Assembly: GCA_904420155.1 (NCBI GenBank)
Contig: CAJFUH010000211.1
Location: 1-7,972 of the forward strand
DNA length: 7,972 nt
Source: an uncultured Clostridia bacterium
GTDB taxonomy: Bacteria; Bacillota; Clostridia; Oscillospirales; Acutalibacteraceae
Direction of reading: 5' to 3'
Both the position numbers and the translations under genes were made by a program. This document shows, piece after piece, positions 5,531 to 7,972 of this stretch (its first letter is position 1; every line of letters begins with the position of its first letter). Under the pieces are notes generated by a model, which had not been told where the DNA came from, made no database searches, and was given only the letters and a program-made list of their open reading frames with translations.

Positions 5531-6142
5531 TCAGGATACAGAATTCTTTAACTTTTTCCGTGCCCGCTGTAAAGCATTATCTACCGTTTTGGGTGATATC
5601 TCCAGCCTTTCTGCAATCTCCTCATAAGTGCGACCGCTGAGATAGAGGGCTAATACCTTGAACTCTAACCCTGACAATGTTTGCTCTATATGCCGTTTGA
5701 TCGATTTCATATCTTCACGGCTGATTACCAAAGCTTCCGGGTCCATCCAATCAATCGAGGTCAATGGGTTTTCCATATGTTTACTTTCCATCTCGTCATT
5801 GAGGGAAACATACTGGTTCAACGGAATATGCTTTTGTCTCGCTGCAGAACGGCATGCAGTAAGTAATCGTCTGTCCATACAAATATTAACAAAGGTTTGG
5901 AAACTGGCCCCCGCTTCGCTGTCATAGCTTTCCGCGGCGCTCAACAACCCCAACGTGGCTTCCTGTATCAGATCCTCCTGATCCAGTCCCGTCTGTTGGT
6001 AGGCGGCCGCTTTTGTTTGGATCAGAGAAGAGTACCTGGTCACCAAGGCGTCAAAAGCCTTTTTTTCACCTTGTTTCCATAATTGGGACAACTGATTATC
6101 AGTAAGATTTTCCATCCCTTGTGGATAACCTGGAATGTTCAA
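5531..6142 (-). CDS. sigH: RNA polymerase sigma factor SigH (Spo0H type)
   Basis: This is a sigma-70 family factor of the SigH group, which in Bacillus and Clostridia directs transition-state and early sporulation promoters. Region 2 covers about residues 12-105 (DQEDLIQEATLGLLSA, then FQTFVNICMDRRLLTACRSA), ending with the SigH-like ARQKHIPLNQYVSL. Region 4 covers about 150-200, with LSGLEFKVLALYLSGRTYEEI and an HTH ending TVDNALQRARKKLK. These segments closely resemble B. subtilis SigH as recalled. The longest frame starts at GTG 6172. However, the perfect promoter at 6183-6211 predicts transcription from about 6176, leaving almost no leader, and there is no ribosome binding site there. TTG 6142 has GAGGTG (6154-6149) 6 nt upstream, giving 203 aa, so I prefer it. 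Divergent from comM; the zinc-ribbon gene follows. Confidence 0.88.
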   Translation of the reverse strand: MNIPGYPQGMENLTDNQLSQLWKQGEKKAFDALVTRYSSLIQTKAAAYQQTGLDQEDLIQEATLGLLSAAESYDSEAGASFQTFVNICMDRRLLTACRSAARQKHIPLNQYVSLNDEMESKHMENPLTSIDWMDPEALVISREDMKSIKRHIEQTLSGLEFKVLALYLSGRTYEEIAERLEISPKTVDNALQRARKKLKNSVS

Positions 6143-6148
6143 TCCTAG

Positions 6149-6154
6149 CACCTC
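6149..6154 (-). promoter_or_regulatory. Ribosome binding site supporting the TTG start of sigH
   Basis: GAGGTG, complementary to the 3' end of 16S rRNA, is 6 nt upstream of TTG 6142. No comparable site precedes the in-frame GTG at 6172 or the ATG at 6115. Confidence 0.55.
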
Positions 6155-6182
6155 ATGGTTCTGCGTTTTCACACTTTTCTAT

Positions 6183-6211
6183 ATCATACCGCACGCTTTC
6201 TAAAATGTCAA
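6183..6211 (-). promoter_or_regulatory. Sigma-A promoter of sigH
   Basis: On the minus strand, TTGACA (6211-6206), a 17-nt spacer and TATGAT (6188-6183). The -35 is perfect and the -10 matches five of six. The predicted transcription start is near 6176. No Spo0A box was recognised nearby. Confidence 0.85.
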
Positions 6212-6330
6212 TAAAAATAATATATAAATCAAAAATATTTTTTGCAGATTATCAAAATTCTTGTCACATTCTGTCCGATATGGTAGGTGAATACAGTATA
6301 ACCCACCTTTGTGAAAAAAGCAAGCAACGA

Positions 6331-6359
6331 TTGCGTACTATTTTTTATTGAGGTATAAT
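6331..6359 (+). promoter_or_regulatory. Sigma-A promoter of comM/yifB
   Basis: TTGCGT (6331-6336), a 17-nt spacer and TATAAT (6354-6359). Transcription from about 6366 gives a leader of about 72 nt before ATG 6438. It also rules out a start at 6348, which would lie upstream of the -10 box. Confidence 0.75.
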
Positions 6360-6368
6360 GATTTTATT

Positions 6369-6407
6369 ACTGGTATTTCTTGTAAGAATCAGTTGAAATA
6401 TCTTTCA
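6369..6407 (+). promoter_or_regulatory. Small inverted repeats in the comM leader
   Basis: Just past the predicted transcription start lie TTCTT-GT-AAGAA (6377-6388), flanked by ACTG/CAGT, and then TGAAA-TATC-TTTCA (6394-6407). The first could be a repressor operator; the second a small RNA hairpin. Both are short, and I know of no matching regulator. Confidence 0.25.
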
Positions 6408-6422
6408 CGATTTTTTGCCATC

Positions 6423-6428
6423 AGGAGG
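6423..6428 (+). promoter_or_regulatory. Ribosome binding site deciding the comM start
   Basis: AGGAGG lies 9 nt upstream of ATG 6438. An ATG at 6430 is closer but out of frame and stops after seven codons. Confidence 0.75.
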
Positions 6429-6437
6429 AATGGGAGT

Positions 6438-7970
6438 ATGGTTTCCCGGGTGAATAGTTTAGGACTGTTAGGGATGGATGCGTTTCCTGTAGAAGTGGAG
6501 ACCTCTTTATCCAACGGAATGCCCGCCTTTGACATGGTGGGGCTTCCCGATACCGCCGTCAAAGAGTCCAGGGAGCGAGTGCGTTCCGCCATGAAAAACT
6601 GCGGTTTTTCCTTCCCTGCCATCCGTATTGTCACCAATCTTGCCCCCGCTGATATCAAAAAAGAAGGGCCCATTTATGATCTCCCTATCCTAGTTTCCCT
6701 ACTTCAAGCTACCGGAGGGCTTTCCTCTCCTCTGGACGACTGCGCTTTTATCGGGGAATTGTCCCTGTCCGGCATAGTGCGGCCGGTTCGTGGGGTCCTC
6801 CCCATGGCTATCCAGGCAAAAAATGCTGGTATTCAAAAACTCTTTGTCCCGGCGGAAAACGCCCAGGAAGGCGCCGTGGTAGAAGGGTTACAGGTTTATC
6901 CTGTGACTTCTATTGTTTCCCTTCTGGACCACTTCTCCGGAAAAGCCCCTATCTCCCCTGCCGTTCCTGAGGACTCCGTCCCTGCAAACGCCGATATCCT
7001 TCCCGATTTTTCCCAAGTAAGAGGACAAAATGATGCCAAACGGGCCTTAGAAATTGCGGCGGCCGGAGGCCACAACGTATTGATGATAGGCCCCCCTGGC
7101 TCTGGAAAAAGTATGCTGGCGAAACGTTTGCCTTCTATCCTCCCAGATATGACCTTATCGGAACAAATGGAGACCACAAAAATTCATTCTATCGCGGGTG
7201 TGCTCCCCCACGGCAGTTCTTTGATTCAAACCCGTCCCTTCCGGTCCCCTCACCATACCATCTCCTCTGCCGGATTATCCGGGGGAGGTATGATCCCCAG
7301 GCCGGGGGAACTCTCTTTGGCCCACAACGGCGTACTCTTTTTGGATGAATTGCCGGAATTTTCCCGCGCTTCTATTGAGGTGCTCCGCCAACCGATAGAA
7401 GACGGGCAGGTCACTATCTCGCGGGTCAACAGCACCCTTACCTATCCTTGTTCCATTATGCTAGTGGCGGCCATGAATCCCTGCCCATGCGGATACTTTG
7501 GACATCCCACCCATCCATGTACCTGTTCTTTCACAAAGGTTTCCCGTTATCTGGCCAGGGTGTCAGGCCCCTTGTTAGACCGGATGGACCTCCATGTGGA
7601 AGTACCCCCTGTCAGCTTTGACCATCTGGATTCCCAAGAAGAGGGGGAGCCCTCCTGCCAAATCAAAGCCCGCGTGGATGCCGCCCGAAGCCTTCAGCGA
7701 GAGCGGTATCAGGGAACAGGGATTTCCTGCAACGCTAGAATCACTCCCGCCGTCCTGCATAGCGTATGTGACATGACGGAATCTGCACGTAAACTGCTGA
7801 AAAACGCTTTTGAAAAATTGGGGCTTTCCGCCAGGGCCTACGACCGGATTCTCAAAGTATCGCGTACCATCGCGGATCTTGACCGTCAAGAAAAAATAGG
7901 CAGCTCTCATATTGCGGAGGCCGTCCAATACCGCACTTTGGATCGGAAATATTGGAATAAACAGTTTTGA
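6438..7970 (+). CDS. comM: YifB/ComM family Mg-chelatase-like AAA+ ATPase
   Basis: This 510-aa cytoplasmic AAA+ protein has the usual family length. ComM of Vibrio and Haemophilus is a hexameric helicase that promotes branch migration during integration of transforming DNA; the role in Clostridia is inferred. The N-terminal ChlI/S5-like domain covers about residues 5-125 (MVGLPDTAVKESRERVRSA, then PADIKKEGPIYDLPI). The AAA+ core has Walker A GPPGSGKS (218-225), RPFRSPHHT (266-274), Walker B VLFLDE (299-304), sensor 1 AAMNPCPCG (344-352) and an arginine finger candidate in GPLLDRMD (377-384). Cysteines 349, 351, 361 and 363 form a CxC...CxC cluster that could bind zinc. The C-terminal Mg-chelatase domain has LSARAYDRILKVSRTIADL (463-481). 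The gene is complete, ending 2 bp before the window edge. ATG 6438 is chosen from AGGAGG and the promoter. Divergent from sigH. Confidence 0.93.
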   Translation: MVSRVNSLGLLGMDAFPVEVETSLSNGMPAFDMVGLPDTAVKESRERVRSAMKNCGFSFPAIRIVTNLAPADIKKEGPIYDLPILVSLLQATGGLSSPLDDCAFIGELSLSGIVRPVRGVLPMAIQAKNAGIQKLFVPAENAQEGAVVEGLQVYPVTSIVSLLDHFSGKAPISPAVPEDSVPANADILPDFSQVRGQNDAKRALEIAAAGGHNVLMIGPPGSGKSMLAKRLPSILPDMTLSEQMETTKIHSIAGVLPHGSSLIQTRPFRSPHHTISSAGLSGGGMIPRPGELSLAHNGVLFLDELPEFSRASIEVLRQPIEDGQVTISRVNSTLTYPCSIMLVAAMNPCPCGYFGHPTHPCTCSFTKVSRYLARVSGPLLDRMDLHVEVPPVSFDHLDSQEEGEPSCQIKARVDAARSLQRERYQGTGISCNARITPAVLHSVCDMTESARKLLKNAFEKLGLSARAYDRILKVSRTIADLDRQEKIGSSHIAEAVQYRTLDRKYWNKQF

Positions 7971-7972
7971 TA

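Noticed and set aside
6285..6308. AGGTG/CACCT inverted repeat between sigH and comM
   Set aside because: A five-pair stem with a 14-nt loop is too weak to call; no T-tract or known operator consensus.
6348..6437. N-terminal extension of comM from ATG 6348
   Set aside because: It lies upstream of the -10 box of the only good promoter, has no ribosome binding site, and its sequence is unlike the family N-terminus.

Overview
The window looks like a chromosomal segment of a low-to-moderate GC Gram-positive bacterium of the class Clostridia, probably an endospore former. The reasons are a SigH (Spo0H)-type sigma factor, the trmK-nif3 pair typical of Firmicutes, an RqcH/FbpA-type NFACT protein, strong AGGAGG ribosome binding sites, and several Rho-independent terminators with T-tracts. 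Placement below class level (for example Oscillospirales) is only an impression from protein flavour.

Layout. (1) 1-420: the 3' end of a plus-strand gene for a DUF1492-like, sigma-region-4-like phage-type regulator whose start lies off the left edge. A strong hairpin follows it. (2) 420-1010: a mostly non-coding, AT-rich stretch. It holds one 38-codon minus-strand gene with an excellent ribosome binding site, probably the remaining N-terminus of a larger clostridial protein family, plus two tandem terminators. (3) 1010-4634: a minus-strand housekeeping operon, trmK > nif3-like > rqcH/fbpA. It covers tRNA m1A22 methylation, a dinuclear-metal Nif3 protein, and ribosome-associated quality control. 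trmK and nif3 overlap by ATGA. (4) 4666-5045: a monocistronic minus-strand gene for a small DUF1858 CxxC protein, with a near-consensus promoter and its own terminator. (5) 5074-5399: a small protein with four CxxC pairs, followed by a terminator. (6) 5431-5494: a 64-nt degenerate tRNA-like sequence on the minus strand, between the zinc-ribbon gene and sigH. (7) 5531-6211: sigH with a perfect TTGACA-17-TATGAT promoter. (8) 6331-7970: a divergent plus-strand comM/yifB AAA+ ATPase gene with its own promoter.

Promoter and ribosome-binding-site positions change three starts from the longest open frame: rqcH (2782, not 2788), sigH (a TTG at 6142, not the GTG at 6172, which would be almost leaderless) and comM (6438, not 6348, which lies upstream of its own -10 box).

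I see no new defence, mobile or biosynthetic system here. Most of the window is ordinary core genome. The points worth a second look are the broken tRNA-like element, the truncated 38-aa gene, and the hairpin that seals the only path of transcription into the trmK operon.
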